A stretch of 64,000 nt of DNA from Pseudomonadota bacterium (GCA_020161065.1 JAIUPH010000011.1:62001-126000), one strand, 5' to 3'. Positions 1-9,210 are shown, counted from the stretch's first letter. A program made the numbers and translations. Notes: generated by a model from the letters alone, not told the origin.

Positions 1-671
1 AGCGCGCCGTCGATGCGCGCCGCCTCATACAGGTGCGACGGGATGTTCTGCAGCCCGGTGAGCAGGATCACGACGAACAGCCCCAGCATCTGCCACACGG
101 CCGCCACCATCACCGCCGCCAGCGCGAACTGCGTGCTCTCCAGAAAGGCGATGGGCCGCGAGATCAGCCCCATCGACTGCAGCGCGTAGTTCACCAGGCC
201 GCCGCGGTCGTTGTACAGCCAGCGCCAGACGATGCCGACGGCCACCACCATCATCGGGTAGGGCAGGAAGATGATGCTGCGATAAAGGCCCTTGCCGACC
301 ACCTTCTGGTCGACCAGCAGCGCCAGGCCGAGCGCCAGCGCGATGGACAGCGGCGTGGCCAGCATGAACAGCCCCGTGTTCTTCAGCGCCACCCAGAAGG
401 TCTCGTCCTGGAACAGCATCTCCTCGTAGTGGGTGAGGCCGGCGAAGGCGATGGCCTTGCCGGGCGCCCAGTAGCTGAACGACAGCACCACGTTCCACAG
501 CAGCGGCACCACGCGGTAGGCCAGGTAGATCAGCAACGCCGGCGCCAGCAGCAGCGCGATGAACAGCCATTCGCGGCTGCGCCGGCGGGCGAAGAAGCCG
601 CGTCGCGCGGCGGTGGCGGCAGCGGCAACCGTGCCGCCGCCCGCCACCGGCTCAAGGACGGGCGAGCTCAC
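1..671 (-). CDS. Sugar ABC transporter permease, MalF/UgpA type (partial, 3' end off window)
   Basis: Inner-membrane permease subunit of a carbohydrate importer. The visible 223 residues have a short cytoplasmic N-terminus, a first membrane helix at about residues 32-55, further helices, and the start of the EAA loop (EAARIDGA) that docks to the ATPase. The C-terminal helices lie beyond base 1. I chose a GTG start at 671 because AGGAG lies 10 bases upstream and no ATG fits. This start overlaps the 3' end of the binding-protein gene by 20 bases, so the two are probably translationally coupled. A second permease (MalG type) would be expected to the left. Family is clear; substrate is unknown. 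Confidence 0.85.
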   Translation of the reverse strand, partial: MSSPVLEPVAGGGTVAAAATAARRGFFARRRSREWLFIALLLAPALLIYLAYRVVPLLWNVVLSFSYWAPGKAIAFAGLTHYEEMLFQDETFWVALKNTGLFMLATPLSIALALGLALLVDQKVVGKGLYRSIIFLPYPMMVVAVGIVWRWLYNDRGGLVNYALQSMGLISRPIAFLESTQFALAAVMVAAVWQMLGLFVVILLTGLQNIPSHLYEAARIDGA

Positions 672-1911
672 GGTCGATGCGCTCCTGCGCCTTGGCGAGC
701 GCGGCCGCCGCGTCGCCCTTGCCCAGCAGCACCGGCTGCACCTCGGTCCAGAAGATGTCCTTGACGCGCGCGTCCTTCGGCGTCTTCAGGTAGCCGGTCA
801 TCTTGTCGAGGTTGCGCGTCGTCAGCTCCAGCGCCTTGGCTTTCAGCGGGTTCTCGTCGCGCATCTTTTCGAGCAGCGCCTTGTCGACCGCGGTGTTGAG
901 CGTGGCCACCGAGAAGTTCTCGGCGAACACCTTCTGCCATTTGTCGGAGGTGGCGATCTTGATCAGCTCGACCGCGGCGTCGGGGTACTTGCTCGACTTC
1001 GAAACGCCGAAGCCATGGTTGTTGGGCACTGCGTAGAGGCCGGCCAGCTCGACCACCTCGACGCCCTTCTCGTCGATCCAGTCGGCCTTGCTCGCCGCCC
1101 AGAACAGCGCCGAGGTCGGCGCCAGGTACATCGCCACGTTGCCCGAGGCGAAGGCGGTGTTGGGCTCGACCCAGCGGCCGGTCCACGAGATGTTGTTGAT
1201 GACGCCGTTGCGCGTGGCTTCCGACAGCTTGGCCAGCGTCGCCGCGCCGGCGGCGGTGTTGAAGGCAGCCTTGGTCAGCGTCGGGTTCAGCACGTCGACG
1301 CCGTTCATCTTGAACAGCGGCCAGTACAGCCAGTCGAAGTTGGTGGTGAGGAAGCCCGACTTGCCCGGCCCCTTGACCTTGGCCGAGGCCGCCATCAACT
1401 CGTCGAAGCTGCGCGGCATCGCGTCGATGCCCGAGGCCTTCATCAGCGCCTTGTTGCCGAACAGCAGCGTCTTGCTGAAATACCAGGGCAGCAGCCAGTT
1501 CTTGCCGTTGGCGCTCCAGATGTCCAGCGCGCCGGGCGCGAAGCGGGCCTTCAGCGCCGCGTCTTTCGCGAGGTAGGGCGTGAGGTCGAGCAGGCGGTCG
1601 TCGAGCGCGTACTCGGCCCACAGCGTGCCCTGGATGTTGACCACGTCGGGCGCCGTGCCGGCCGCCAGCTGCGCCTGGTAGAAGGTGGCCCACTCGGTGC
1701 CCTTCTTGTCGATCCACTCGACCTGGATGTCGGGGTACTTCTGGTTGAACTCCTTGGTCCAGGCGGCGATCTTCTCGCCGTAGACCGGCAGGTTCCAGGT
1801 CAGCAGCGTGATCTTCTTCTGCCCCTGGGCCTGCGCCGGCAGCGCGGCGGCAACGGTGCCCAGCAGCAGGGCGGCGGCGGCGCGCGTCAGTAAGGTCTTG
1901 CGGTTCAACAT
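652..1911 (-). CDS. Sugar ABC transporter substrate-binding protein (family 1)
   Basis: Periplasmic receptor of 419 residues for the importer encoded around it. It has a Sec signal peptide (residues 1 to about 28, ending ALPAQA) and then the usual start of a cluster-B/extracellular family 1 receptor (ITLLTWNLPVYGEKI), with many Trp and Asn residues typical of sugar-binding clefts. A strong Shine-Dalgarno AAGGAG lies 6 bases before the ATG. The gene sits between the ATPase gene (82-base gap upstream) and the permease (20-base overlap). Ligand cannot be read from sequence; the neighbouring sugar-acid enzymes suggest a sugar, sugar acid or derivative. Confidence 0.9.
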   Translation of the reverse strand: MLNRKTLLTRAAAALLLGTVAAALPAQAQGQKKITLLTWNLPVYGEKIAAWTKEFNQKYPDIQVEWIDKKGTEWATFYQAQLAAGTAPDVVNIQGTLWAEYALDDRLLDLTPYLAKDAALKARFAPGALDIWSANGKNWLLPWYFSKTLLFGNKALMKASGIDAMPRSFDELMAASAKVKGPGKSGFLTTNFDWLYWPLFKMNGVDVLNPTLTKAAFNTAAGAATLAKLSEATRNGVINNISWTGRWVEPNTAFASGNVAMYLAPTSALFWAASKADWIDEKGVEVVELAGLYAVPNNHGFGVSKSSKYPDAAVELIKIATSDKWQKVFAENFSVATLNTAVDKALLEKMRDENPLKAKALELTTRNLDKMTGYLKTPKDARVKDIFWTEVQPVLLGKGDAAAALAKAQERIDRELARP

Positions 1912-1993
1912 GGTGTCTCCTTGGTGTCGTTGGCGGGTCGGGAAACGGGAATCGGCAGCAGGCGAGTCAGCGGGTGGCAGGCTCAGGCGCGGC

Positions 1994-3073
1994 TCACGAT
2001 CGCAAGGCCACGCCCGACGGGGCCGCGAACAGGTGCGAGCGCTGCAGGTCCAGCCGCAGGCCGATGGCCGAGCCCGGCAGCGGCCGCACCTCGGGGCGCA
2101 CGCGCGCCACCATCGACTGGCCGCTGATGCTGGCGAAGACCAGCGTGTCGGGGCCCAGCGCCTCGACGACGTCGACCGTGCCGCTGACGTCGGCCATGCC
2201 GGCCGGCGTCTCGCCTTGCGCCACCGTCACGTCTTCGGGGCGAATGCCCAGCACCACCGCGGCATGGTCACCGGCCTGGCCCGGCGCCAGCGGCACGCTG
2301 ACGGGGCCGTCGCCCAGCACCAGCTGGCCGCCGCGGCAGGTGCCGTTCAGCAGGTTCATGGTGGGCGCGCCGATGAAGCCGGCGACGAACTGCGTGCGCG
2401 GGCGGTGGTACACGTCGTCGGGCGAGCCCACCTGCTCGATGTGGCCGCCGCGCATCACCACCACGCGGTCGGCCAGCGTCATGGCCTCCACCTGGTCGTG
2501 CGTCACGTAGATGGTGGTGATGCCGAAGCTGCGGTGCAGGCGCTTGATTTCCAGGCGCATCTGTCCGCGCAGTTTGGCGTCCAGGTTGGACAGCGGCTCG
2601 TCGAACAGAAAGACCTTGGGCTTGCGCACGATCGCCCGCCCCATCGCCACGCGCTGGCGCTGGCCGCCCGACAACTGCTTGGGCTTGCGGTCGAGCAGCG
2701 CGCCGAGGTCGAGCACGCGCGCCGCCTCGCGCACGCGCTCGCCGATCTCGGCGGCCGGCACGCCGCGGTAGCGCAGCGAGAAGGCGATGTTCTCGAACAC
2801 GCTCATGTGCGGGTACAGCGCGTAGTCCTGGAAGACCATCGCGATGTCGCGGTCGCGCGCGTCGACTTCGTTGACGACGCGGCCGTCGATCAGGATCTCG
2901 CCGCCGCTGATGTCTTCCAGCCCGGCCAGCATGCGCAGGCAGGTGCTCTTGCCGCAGCCCGAGGGCCCGACCAGCACCACGAATTCGCCGTCGGCCACCT
3001 GCAGGTCGATGCCGTGCACGATGGGCACGGCGCCATAGTTCTTGGCCAGCTTGCGGAACTCCACCGTTGCCAT
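1994..3073 (-). CDS. Sugar ABC transporter ATP-binding protein (MalK/UgpC family)
   Basis: ATPase subunit of 359 residues that powers the importer. Walker A is GPSGCGKST (36-44), the Q-loop glutamine is in VFQDY (about 82), the signature LSGGQ is at 134-138, Walker B VFLFDEP at 154-160 and the H-loop is in YVTHDQ. The C-terminal 120 residues form the MalK-type OB-fold regulatory domain. The start at 3073 is preferred over an open extension upstream because it has GGAG 8 bases before it and begins like the family. It lies 13 bases after the dehydratase gene, so transport and catabolism share one transcript. MalK-type ATPases are often shared between several sugar importers. Confidence 0.93.
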   Translation of the reverse strand: MATVEFRKLAKNYGAVPIVHGIDLQVADGEFVVLVGPSGCGKSTCLRMLAGLEDISGGEILIDGRVVNEVDARDRDIAMVFQDYALYPHMSVFENIAFSLRYRGVPAAEIGERVREAARVLDLGALLDRKPKQLSGGQRQRVAMGRAIVRKPKVFLFDEPLSNLDAKLRGQMRLEIKRLHRSFGITTIYVTHDQVEAMTLADRVVVMRGGHIEQVGSPDDVYHRPRTQFVAGFIGAPTMNLLNGTCRGGQLVLGDGPVSVPLAPGQAGDHAAVVLGIRPEDVTVAQGETPAGMADVSGTVDVVEALGPDTLVFASISGQSMVARVRPEVRPLPGSAIGLRLDLQRSHLFAAPSGVALRS

Positions 3074-3086
3074 TCGTCGTCTCCGT

Positions 3087-4295
3087 TCACGCGCTCGGGG
3101 CGGTGCGCGCGGGCGCATGCTCGGGAGACGGCGTCGCCCAGGCCTGCGGCTCCAACAGCCAGGGCGCCAGCGGCGGCACCACGCCGGGCGTGTCGGGCAG
3201 GGACACCACGCCGTCGCGCACCACCAGGGGTTCGGCAAACGCCTCGCTGCGCTGGCGGTTGGGGTTGGCGTCCATCTCCACCATGCCGGCGCCGCCGATC
3301 GCGGCCTTGAACTGCAGGCTCGCCATCAGGCCGATGCCGCCGGCCAGCCAGTGCGGGCAGATCGACGCCGGCGTGCCCTGCAGGCGGCGCGCCAGTTGCA
3401 GGTTCTCGCTGATGCCGCCCCACTTGCCCAGGTCGGGCTGCAACACGCGCACCGCGCCGCGCTCGACGGCGTCGACGAAGCGCTGCTCGCCGAGCAGGTT
3501 CTCGCCCCCGGCGATGGGCAGCGAAGGCGCCAGCGCCGCCAGCAGCCGCCAGTCGTCCCACGCGGCATCGGCGCGCAGCGGTTCTTCGCACCAGGCGATG
3601 CCGGCTTCGGCCAGGCGCGGCAACCAGGCCTTGGCCTGCTCGACGGTCCAGCCCTGGTTGATGTCCACCATCAGCGTGGCGCCGCGCGGCAGCGCGTCGC
3701 GCGCGGCGGCGAGGCTGGCGTGGTCGGTCGCGTCGTCGAAGCCCAGCTTGATCTTGAAGCCGCGGTGGCCGGCGGCGTGCTGGGCGCGCACCGTCTCGGC
3801 CACGTGGCGCGGGCCGATGCCGCTGGCGTACACCGGCACCTCGCGCCGGCCGCCGAGCAACTGCCACAAGGGCTGGCCGGCGCGCTTGCCGAACAAGTCC
3901 CAGGCCGCCTGGTCCACGGCCGCGATCAGCTGCGCCATCGCGCCGTAGTCGGCGCACTGCAGGCGCAGGATGGCGAACAGCGCGTGCAGCCGGGCCTGCA
4001 CCTCGGCGGGCGCGGCGAAGCGCTGGCCTTGCAGCGCGGGGCGCACGTACTGCTCGATCAGCGTCGCCTTGTAGCGCGCGCCGCCGGCGGGAAAGTTGCA
4101 CCAGGCCTCGCCGAAGCCTTGCACGCCGTCGGCATCGGTCAGCCTGACGATCAGGCCCGGGCGCGAGTGCATGCTGCCGAACGAGGTGCGCACCGGCACG
4201 GCAATCGGATCGTCGAGCAGCCGCAGGTCGACCTGCGCGACCGTGGCCGGCGACCAAGCGACGGATGGGCGGGGCGCGTCGTCGATCGCCGCCAT
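3087..4295 (-). CDS. Mandelate racemase/muconate lactonizing-type sugar-acid dehydratase
   Basis: Enolase-superfamily enzyme of 402 residues, most likely a sugar-acid dehydratase that removes water from an aldonate or aldarate to give a 2-keto-3-deoxy acid. Visible active-site elements: KIK at 181-183 (K183 as general base), Mg ligands D211 (VDINQGW), E237/E238 (CEEP) and E265 (GGEN), D288 (QPDLG) and H315 (CPHWLAGG) as the His-Asp dyad. This K...H arrangement is that of the mandelate racemase subgroup. The ATG overlaps the stop of the aldolase gene as TGATG, and the product would feed that aldolase. Which sugar acid is used cannot be told from sequence. Confidence 0.88.
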   Translation of the reverse strand: MAAIDDAPRPSVAWSPATVAQVDLRLLDDPIAVPVRTSFGSMHSRPGLIVRLTDADGVQGFGEAWCNFPAGGARYKATLIEQYVRPALQGQRFAAPAEVQARLHALFAILRLQCADYGAMAQLIAAVDQAAWDLFGKRAGQPLWQLLGGRREVPVYASGIGPRHVAETVRAQHAAGHRGFKIKLGFDDATDHASLAAARDALPRGATLMVDINQGWTVEQAKAWLPRLAEAGIAWCEEPLRADAAWDDWRLLAALAPSLPIAGGENLLGEQRFVDAVERGAVRVLQPDLGKWGGISENLQLARRLQGTPASICPHWLAGGIGLMASLQFKAAIGGAGMVEMDANPNRQRSEAFAEPLVVRDGVVSLPDTPGVVPPLAPWLLEPQAWATPSPEHAPARTAPSA

Positions 4296-5089
4296 CAGTA
4301 GCCTGCGCTCTTGGCGGGCGCCGCGGCCTGGCGGCCGAACACGCCCATGTGCGACTTGATCGTTGCGTTCATGGCAGCCAGGTCAGAGCCGATGGCGACG
4401 AAATCGTAGCCGACCTCTGCCAGGCTGCGCGCCAGTTCCGCCGTCGGCGCCACCACGCCGGCCTTGCGCCCGGCGCGGTGCACGGCCTGCGGGGCCTGGC
4501 GCACCGCCGCCTGCACCTCGGGGTGCAGCACGTCGCCGAGGTGGCCCATGCTGGCCGCCAGGTCGCCGGGGCCGATGAAGACGGCGTCGACGCCGTCGAC
4601 CGCCGCGATCTCGGGCATGCGGGCGTAGGCCTCGACCGTCTCCACCTGCACGATGACGAACAGCTCGGGCCCGCTGCGCACCAGGTAGTCAGCCAGCGTG
4701 CCGTAGTGGCTGGCGCGATGGACGGCGGCCACGCCGCGGATGCCGGCCGGCGGATAGCGCGTGGCGCGCACGGCGGCGGCCGCCTGCTCGGGCGTCTGCA
4801 CCATCGGGAACATCAGCGTCTGCGCGCCGGCGTCGAGCACGCGCTTGACCGTCACCGCGTCGTTCCACGGCAGGCGCGTGATCGTGCCGGCCGGCGTGCC
4901 GGCCAGCGCGCGGTGGATGTCGACCATGTCGGGCAACTCGATCGGCACGTGCTCCATGTCGACGACGAGGAAGTCGAGCCCGCTCCAGCCCAGCGCCTCG
5001 GCGCAGGTGGCGGAAGCCGACATCAGCCAGGTGCCCAGCGGCGTTGGCGCTTCCTGCAGGCGGCGGGCGAAGCGGTTCTCGAAGCTCAT
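4295..5089 (-). CDS. HpcH/HpaI-family class II aldolase
   Basis: Pyruvate-type class II aldolase of 264 residues, expected to split a 2-keto-3-deoxy acid into pyruvate and an aldehyde. Family residues are present: D44-E46-H47 in VVDMEH (H47 as base), R72, metal ligand E150 in VQVE and D176 in IGPGDLA. The preceding gene's stop overlaps the upstream GTG at 5098, two codons before the chosen ATG at 5089, so either start gives nearly the same protein. No clear Shine-Dalgarno is seen, which fits translational coupling. It sits between a dehydrogenase and the dehydratase, as expected for the last step of a non-phosphorylative pathway. Confidence 0.9.
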   Translation of the reverse strand: MSFENRFARRLQEAPTPLGTWLMSASATCAEALGWSGLDFLVVDMEHVPIELPDMVDIHRALAGTPAGTITRLPWNDAVTVKRVLDAGAQTLMFPMVQTPEQAAAAVRATRYPPAGIRGVAAVHRASHYGTLADYLVRSGPELFVIVQVETVEAYARMPEIAAVDGVDAVFIGPGDLAASMGHLGDVLHPEVQAAVRQAPQAVHRAGRKAGVVAPTAELARSLAEVGYDFVAIGSDLAAMNATIKSHMGVFGRQAAAPAKSAGY

Positions 5090-5094
5090 GAGGT

Positions 5095-6123
5095 TCACCG
5101 TGAAGGGTTGGTGGGCGACGCTGGCGTCAACTCGATGGCGCGCTTTTCGACGAAGGCGCGCTCGGCCGCCAGCGAGACGGCGACGCTCGGCCGCGCCTGC
5201 TCGGGCGACATCACCGAGCGGCCCGCGTGGAAGCCCTGGTAGGCGCGGCGCAGGTTTTCTTCCAGCTCGAACACCTCGCCCGAGAGCGGGATGGTCAGCG
5301 TCTGCACGTCCGCATCGCCGCGCCGCAGCTTGAGCTCGAAGCTCGGCGTCAGCGTGCGGTCGAGCGTGCCGCTCCACCAGGTCCTCAAAGCGCCCGCGCT
5401 GCCGGCCAGTTCGAGCACCGTGTGGTGCTCGAAGCCGCCCAGGCATTGGTTGAGCACGGCGGTCGAGCCGTCGGCCCATTCGAGCACCACCGTGAAGTGC
5501 TCGCTCAAGGCGCCGCCGAGTTCGTTGCCGAAGGCGCTGACTTTCGCCGGCGGCCCGTTGCCTTGCGCGTACCAGAGGATGAGGTCGATGAAGTGCACCA
5601 GCTCTTCGAGCACCCACGAGCCGACGCGGCCCGGGTCGTAGCGCCAGCCGCCGGCGCCGCTGCGAAACGGCTTGCGGAACAGCGAGAGGTGCTGGTGGCG
5701 CACGGCGCCGATGGCGCCTTCGTCGAGCAGCGAGCGCACCAGGCCCCATTGCCGCGACACCCGCAGCTCGTGGTTGACGGCCACCTGCCGGCCGGCGCGC
5801 CGCGCGGCCGCGGCGACGGCGTCGCACTGCGCGAGGTCGAGGCCCAGCGGCTTCTCCAGGAAGACATGCTTGCCGGCTGCGAGCGCGTCGATGGCGGTCT
5901 GCGCATGCAGATGGTTAGGCAGCACGACGTTGACGACGTCGATGCCGTCGTCGCGCAGCATGGCGGCGCCGTCGTCGTACAGCCGTGCCGCGGGCACGGC
6001 CTCGGCCGCCGCCCGGCGCGCCGCCTCGCTGCGCGCCAGCACGGCCACCACCTGCGCGCCGTCGATGGCGCGGATGGCGGTCGCGTGCATCAGGCCCCAG
6101 GCCCCGAAGCCGGCCAGGGCCAC
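5095..6123 (-). CDS. Gfo/Idh/MocA-family NAD(P)-dependent oxidoreductase
   Basis: Sugar or sugar-derivative dehydrogenase of about 342 residues. The Rossmann fold opens with ALAGFGAWG close to the N-terminus, followed by the EKP motif (LEKPLGLD) that carries the conserved lysine of this family, and the C-terminal alpha/beta domain with a Glu/His-rich active site (ELVHFIDL). Start is uncertain: the GTG at 6123 places the Rossmann strand right at the N-terminus; a TTG at 6180 would add 19 residues but has no ribosome site, and no ATG is available. About 98 bases separate it from the upstream PLP-enzyme gene, the widest gap between catabolic genes of this operon. Confidence 0.82.
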   Translation of the reverse strand: MALAGFGAWGLMHATAIRAIDGAQVVAVLARSEAARRAAAEAVPAARLYDDGAAMLRDDGIDVVNVVLPNHLHAQTAIDALAAGKHVFLEKPLGLDLAQCDAVAAAARRAGRQVAVNHELRVSRQWGLVRSLLDEGAIGAVRHQHLSLFRKPFRSGAGGWRYDPGRVGSWVLEELVHFIDLILWYAQGNGPPAKVSAFGNELGGALSEHFTVVLEWADGSTAVLNQCLGGFEHHTVLELAGSAGALRTWWSGTLDRTLTPSFELKLRRGDADVQTLTIPLSGEVFELEENLRRAYQGFHAGRSVMSPEQARPSVAVSLAAERAFVEKRAIELTPASPTNPSR

Positions 6124-6221
6124 GCGGGTGGGCTTCGTCGGAGAGGGGTTTGGCGAACTTATGCGGGCCTCGCGTTGCAAGCGGTGGAGTGGAGAGAGAC
6201 GGCGCTGGTGGCTCGGATCGC

Positions 6222-7322
6222 TCAGCTCACGCGGCCGCGCGCATCGATGTCGAGGTGCCCGGCCGGCACGCCGCCGCGCGTGCACAGCAGCCGGTCGGCC
6301 AGGTTGCTGACGACGCAGGCGTGGTTGGGCAGCACCCTCACCTGCTGGCCGATGGCCGGCACCTCGGCGCAGGCCGAGACGTCGACGAAGCCATGCTCTT
6401 CGGCCAGCTTGTACAAACGCGCCTGCGGGTAGTCGATCAACAGCCCGTGGCCGACCTGGCCCGAGAGGTCGGACGACAGCGTCTTCGAGCCGGCGTCGAT
6501 CAGCACGCGGCCCGGCTCCGGGTGGCTGACCACCGTGGCGACCACGGTCAACGCGCAGTCGGCCAGCGTGGCGGCGCCGAGCGCCACCATCTGGCGGTCG
6601 TTGTAGACGTAGGTGCCGGCGCGGTACTCGGTCTCGCCCAGCGTGCCGATGCGCGCGCGGTTGGGCGTGCCGCCGCTGCAGAGGGTGCGCAGCGGCTGGC
6701 CGCGCGCTGCGCATTCGCGCCGCGCCTGCGCGATGAACGCGGCGCTCGCCGACAGCTCGCCTTCCGGCGGATAGAGCAGCAGGCCGTCGAACACCAGGCC
6801 CGGCAGGCCGGCGATGTGGGCGGCGAGATCGGCGGCGGCGCCGGCCGTCGTCACGCCGCAGCGCTGGCGGCCGGTGTCGCACTCGACCAGCAGGCGCAGC
6901 GGCGCGCCCGCGCGGCCGGCCAGCGCCTGCGCATAGCCGTCGGCGGCCTCGCGGCTGTCGCAGCACAAGCTCAGCGTGCAGCGATCGGCCAGCGCACGCA
7001 GGCGATGGTGCTTGGCGACGCCGACCACGTTGTACGAGATCAGGATGTCGGCGATGCCGGCCGCGGCCATCACCTCGGCCTCGCCGAGCTTCTGGCAGGT
7101 GATGCCGATCGCGCCGGCCGCGAGCTGCAGGCGCGCCATGCGGATGGACTTGTGCGTCTTGATGTGCGGCCGGTTGGCCACGCCCTGCCGGTCGCACAAG
7201 GCCTGCAGGCCGGCGATGTTGCGCTCGGCGACGTCGAGGTCGACGACGGCCAGCGGCGTGTCCAGCGGCATGTCCAGCAACGGCATCGCTTGCGGCATCG
7301 CTTGCGCAGCAACGGCGTTCAT
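6222..7322 (-). CDS. Alanine racemase-fold PLP enzyme, D-threonine aldolase / D-serine dehydratase (DSD1) type
   Basis: Fold-type III PLP enzyme of 366 residues. The PLP-lysine motif RPHIKTHK is at 51-58 (K55 presumed Schiff-base lysine), and near the C-terminus NHAC carries the HxC zinc site typical of DSD1-type D-serine dehydratases and D-threonine aldolases. It could deaminate or cleave a D-configured beta-hydroxy amino acid, including an amino-sugar acid. Its ATG overlaps the amidohydrolase stop as ATGA. The first residues are encoded by four 12-base tandem units (7258-7305), giving a low-complexity N-terminal tail before the conserved domain at LAVVDLD. Exact substrate is unknown. Confidence 0.85.
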   Translation of the reverse strand: MNAVAAQAMPQAMPLLDMPLDTPLAVVDLDVAERNIAGLQALCDRQGVANRPHIKTHKSIRMARLQLAAGAIGITCQKLGEAEVMAAAGIADILISYNVVGVAKHHRLRALADRCTLSLCCDSREAADGYAQALAGRAGAPLRLLVECDTGRQRCGVTTAGAAADLAAHIAGLPGLVFDGLLLYPPEGELSASAAFIAQARRECAARGQPLRTLCSGGTPNRARIGTLGETEYRAGTYVYNDRQMVALGAATLADCALTVVATVVSHPEPGRVLIDAGSKTLSSDLSGQVGHGLLIDYPQARLYKLAEEHGFVDVSACAEVPAIGQQVRVLPNHACVVSNLADRLLCTRGGVPAGHLDIDARGRVS

Positions 7323-8548
7323 GCCGCGGCCCCTTCGCGCGGCAGTTCCCAGGGCCGCGGCAGCGGCGCATGGTGGCGGCCGCCGCGCCACAGCGCCAGC
7401 GGCTTGAGCAGGCGCACGCCGTCGCGCTGCACGCCGGCCGCGTCGGTGAAGCGCAAGGCCACGTCGACGGGCTTGAGCAGCGCCACGTCGGCGCAAGCGC
7501 CAACGCCCAGGTGGCCAAGGTCCGGCCGCCGCAACGCCTGCGCCGGCGCGACGGTGACCATGCGCACCACGTCGCTCAGGCCGAGCCCGCAGTTCAGCAG
7601 CTTGTTCATGGTGTGCAGCAGGTCGAAGGCCGGGCCGTCGACGCTGAGGCCGTGCACGTCGCTGGAGATGCAGTCGGGCAGGAAGCCTTCGGCGATGGCG
7701 GCATCGGCGCTGGCAAAGCCGAAGGCGCCCATGCCGTGGCCGATGTCGAACAGCACGCCGCGCTGGCGGCCGCGGCGCAGCGATGGCAGCACGTGGCCGG
7801 CGTCGTCGACCGGCGCGTTCGGCGCCGGGCGGAAGCAATGGGTGAGGATGTCGCCGGCGCGCAGGCGGTCGACGATCTCGGCGTAGCCGGGCGGCGGCCG
7901 GCCGACGTGGCACATCACCGGCAGGGCGAGCAAGGCCGCGGCCTCGATGGCGCGGTCCAGCGCTTCGAGCCCGACCTCGCCAGACACCGCGCCGCCAAGG
8001 CGGACCTTGATGCCGACCACGCTGTCGGCATGGCGGCGCGCTTCTTCCACGCAACGCGGCACGTCGAGCAGCGCGCGGTGCGCCGCTTCGCCGACCATCA
8101 CGCGGCGGTCGAAAGCGAAGATGCCCGGGAACGAGATGTTCAGGAAGGCCAGCACGCGCGTCGCGGCGCGGCCGATCACGAAGTCGGCCAGCCCCGCGTA
8201 GTTGCCGGCGCCGGCGCTGCCCGCATCGACCATGGTCGTGACGAGCGAGCGCCGCGCCACCGCGTCGGGGTCCACGCCATACGACGTGGCCTTGTGGTAG
8301 ACGTGGGTGTGCAGGTCGATCAGGCCCGGCAGCGCGATGGCGCCGGCCGCGTCGTGCACGGCGGCGGCACCGGCCGTGCGCGCCAGGTCGCGGCCGAGGC
8401 GCGCGATGCGGCCGTTGCCGATGCCGATGTCGAGCGTCTCGTCGATGCCATGCGTGGGATCGATGACGCGGGCGCCGGCGATCACGGCGTCGAGCGGAGC
8501 GTCGAGCGCGGTGTCGAGCGAAGTGCCGAGTGAAGTGCGGTTCACCAT
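7319..8548 (-). CDS. Amidohydrolase/deacetylase, EF_0837/AHA_3915-type metallo-dependent hydrolase
   Basis: Metal-dependent hydrolase of 409 residues in the amidohydrolase superfamily. Metal ligands are visible: HTH of DLHTHVYH (strand 1), a lysine in GIKVRLG (candidate carbamylated lysine), H of MCHVG, H of THCF, and SSDVHG (strand 8 Asp). It resembles the deacetylase-like COG3964 group often found next to amino-sugar or amino-acid PLP enzymes, so de-N-acylation or ring opening is likely. The ATG overlaps the SDR stop by 7 bases. Codons 3-18 are built of 12-base tandem units (8487-8534) encoding a TSLG/TSLD/TALD/APLD repeat before the conserved domain. The substrate is inferred only from context. 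Confidence 0.83.
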   Translation of the reverse strand: MVNRTSLGTSLDTALDAPLDAVIAGARVIDPTHGIDETLDIGIGNGRIARLGRDLARTAGAAAVHDAAGAIALPGLIDLHTHVYHKATSYGVDPDAVARRSLVTTMVDAGSAGAGNYAGLADFVIGRAATRVLAFLNISFPGIFAFDRRVMVGEAAHRALLDVPRCVEEARRHADSVVGIKVRLGGAVSGEVGLEALDRAIEAAALLALPVMCHVGRPPPGYAEIVDRLRAGDILTHCFRPAPNAPVDDAGHVLPSLRRGRQRGVLFDIGHGMGAFGFASADAAIAEGFLPDCISSDVHGLSVDGPAFDLLHTMNKLLNCGLGLSDVVRMVTVAPAQALRRPDLGHLGVGACADVALLKPVDVALRFTDAAGVQRDGVRLLKPLALWRGGRHHAPLPRPWELPREGAAA

Positions 8549-9210
8549 GGCAGCGGCTGGCCGTCGAAGCTGACGTAGGTGCCCGTCTCGTGGTTGCCCA
8601 TGCGCGCCACGGTGGCACGCATGGCGCTGACGCTGTCGCGCGCGCTCAGCGGCGCCTGCGGGCTGCCGCCGGCGGTGTTGACCCAGCCGGGGTGGATCAT
8701 CGTGACGGCGACGCCGCGGCGGTGCAGGTCGAGCGCCAGGCTGCGGCCGACGGCGTTGAGCCCGGCCTTGCTGGCGCGGTAGCCGTAATGGCCGCCGGTG
8801 AGGTTGCTGGCGATCGAGCCCATGCGGCTGGTGACCAGCACGATGCGGCGGATGCCGCTGGCCGCCACGTTGTCGACGAAGGTCTCCACCAGCTTCAGCG
8901 CGCCCACAAGGTTGACGGCCAGCATGCGGTGCACGTAGTCGAAATCGAGCTGGCCCAAGTGCCCGCTGTCGAGGCCGATGCCGGCGTTGGAGACCAGCAG
9001 GTCGAGCGGCGCGCCGCCGATGCGTTGGCGCAAGGCCTCGAAGTCGCCGAAGGCCGTGACGTCGAGCGCCGCATGCTGCATGCGATCGTCGGCCAGCGCG
9101 TTGGCGATGTCGCGGTAGGTGGCCCACACGGTCCAGCCGGCATCGGCATATTGCTGCGCGAATTCGCGGCCGAGGCCGCTGTCGCAGCCGGTGACCAGCA
9201 CGCTCGTCAT
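8542..9210 (-). CDS. Short-chain dehydrogenase/reductase (SDR)
   Basis: Classical SDR of 222 residues. The cofactor motif is TGCDSGLG (7-14), followed by NAG (SNAGIG), the catalytic Ser in VTSRMGS and the YxxxK pair in YGYRASK. It would oxidise or reduce a hydroxyl/carbonyl in the sugar pathway, perhaps generating the lactone opened by the SMP-30 neighbour. The ATG overlaps the SMP-30 gene stop as ATGA. The protein is slightly short for the family (usually about 250) because the C-terminal substrate loop is brief, but no motif is missing. Confidence 0.9.
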   Translation of the reverse strand: MTSVLVTGCDSGLGREFAQQYADAGWTVWATYRDIANALADDRMQHAALDVTAFGDFEALRQRIGGAPLDLLVSNAGIGLDSGHLGQLDFDYVHRMLAVNLVGALKLVETFVDNVAASGIRRIVLVTSRMGSIASNLTGGHYGYRASKAGLNAVGRSLALDLHRRGVAVTMIHPGWVNTAGGSPQAPLSARDSVSAMRATVARMGNHETGTYVSFDGQPLPW

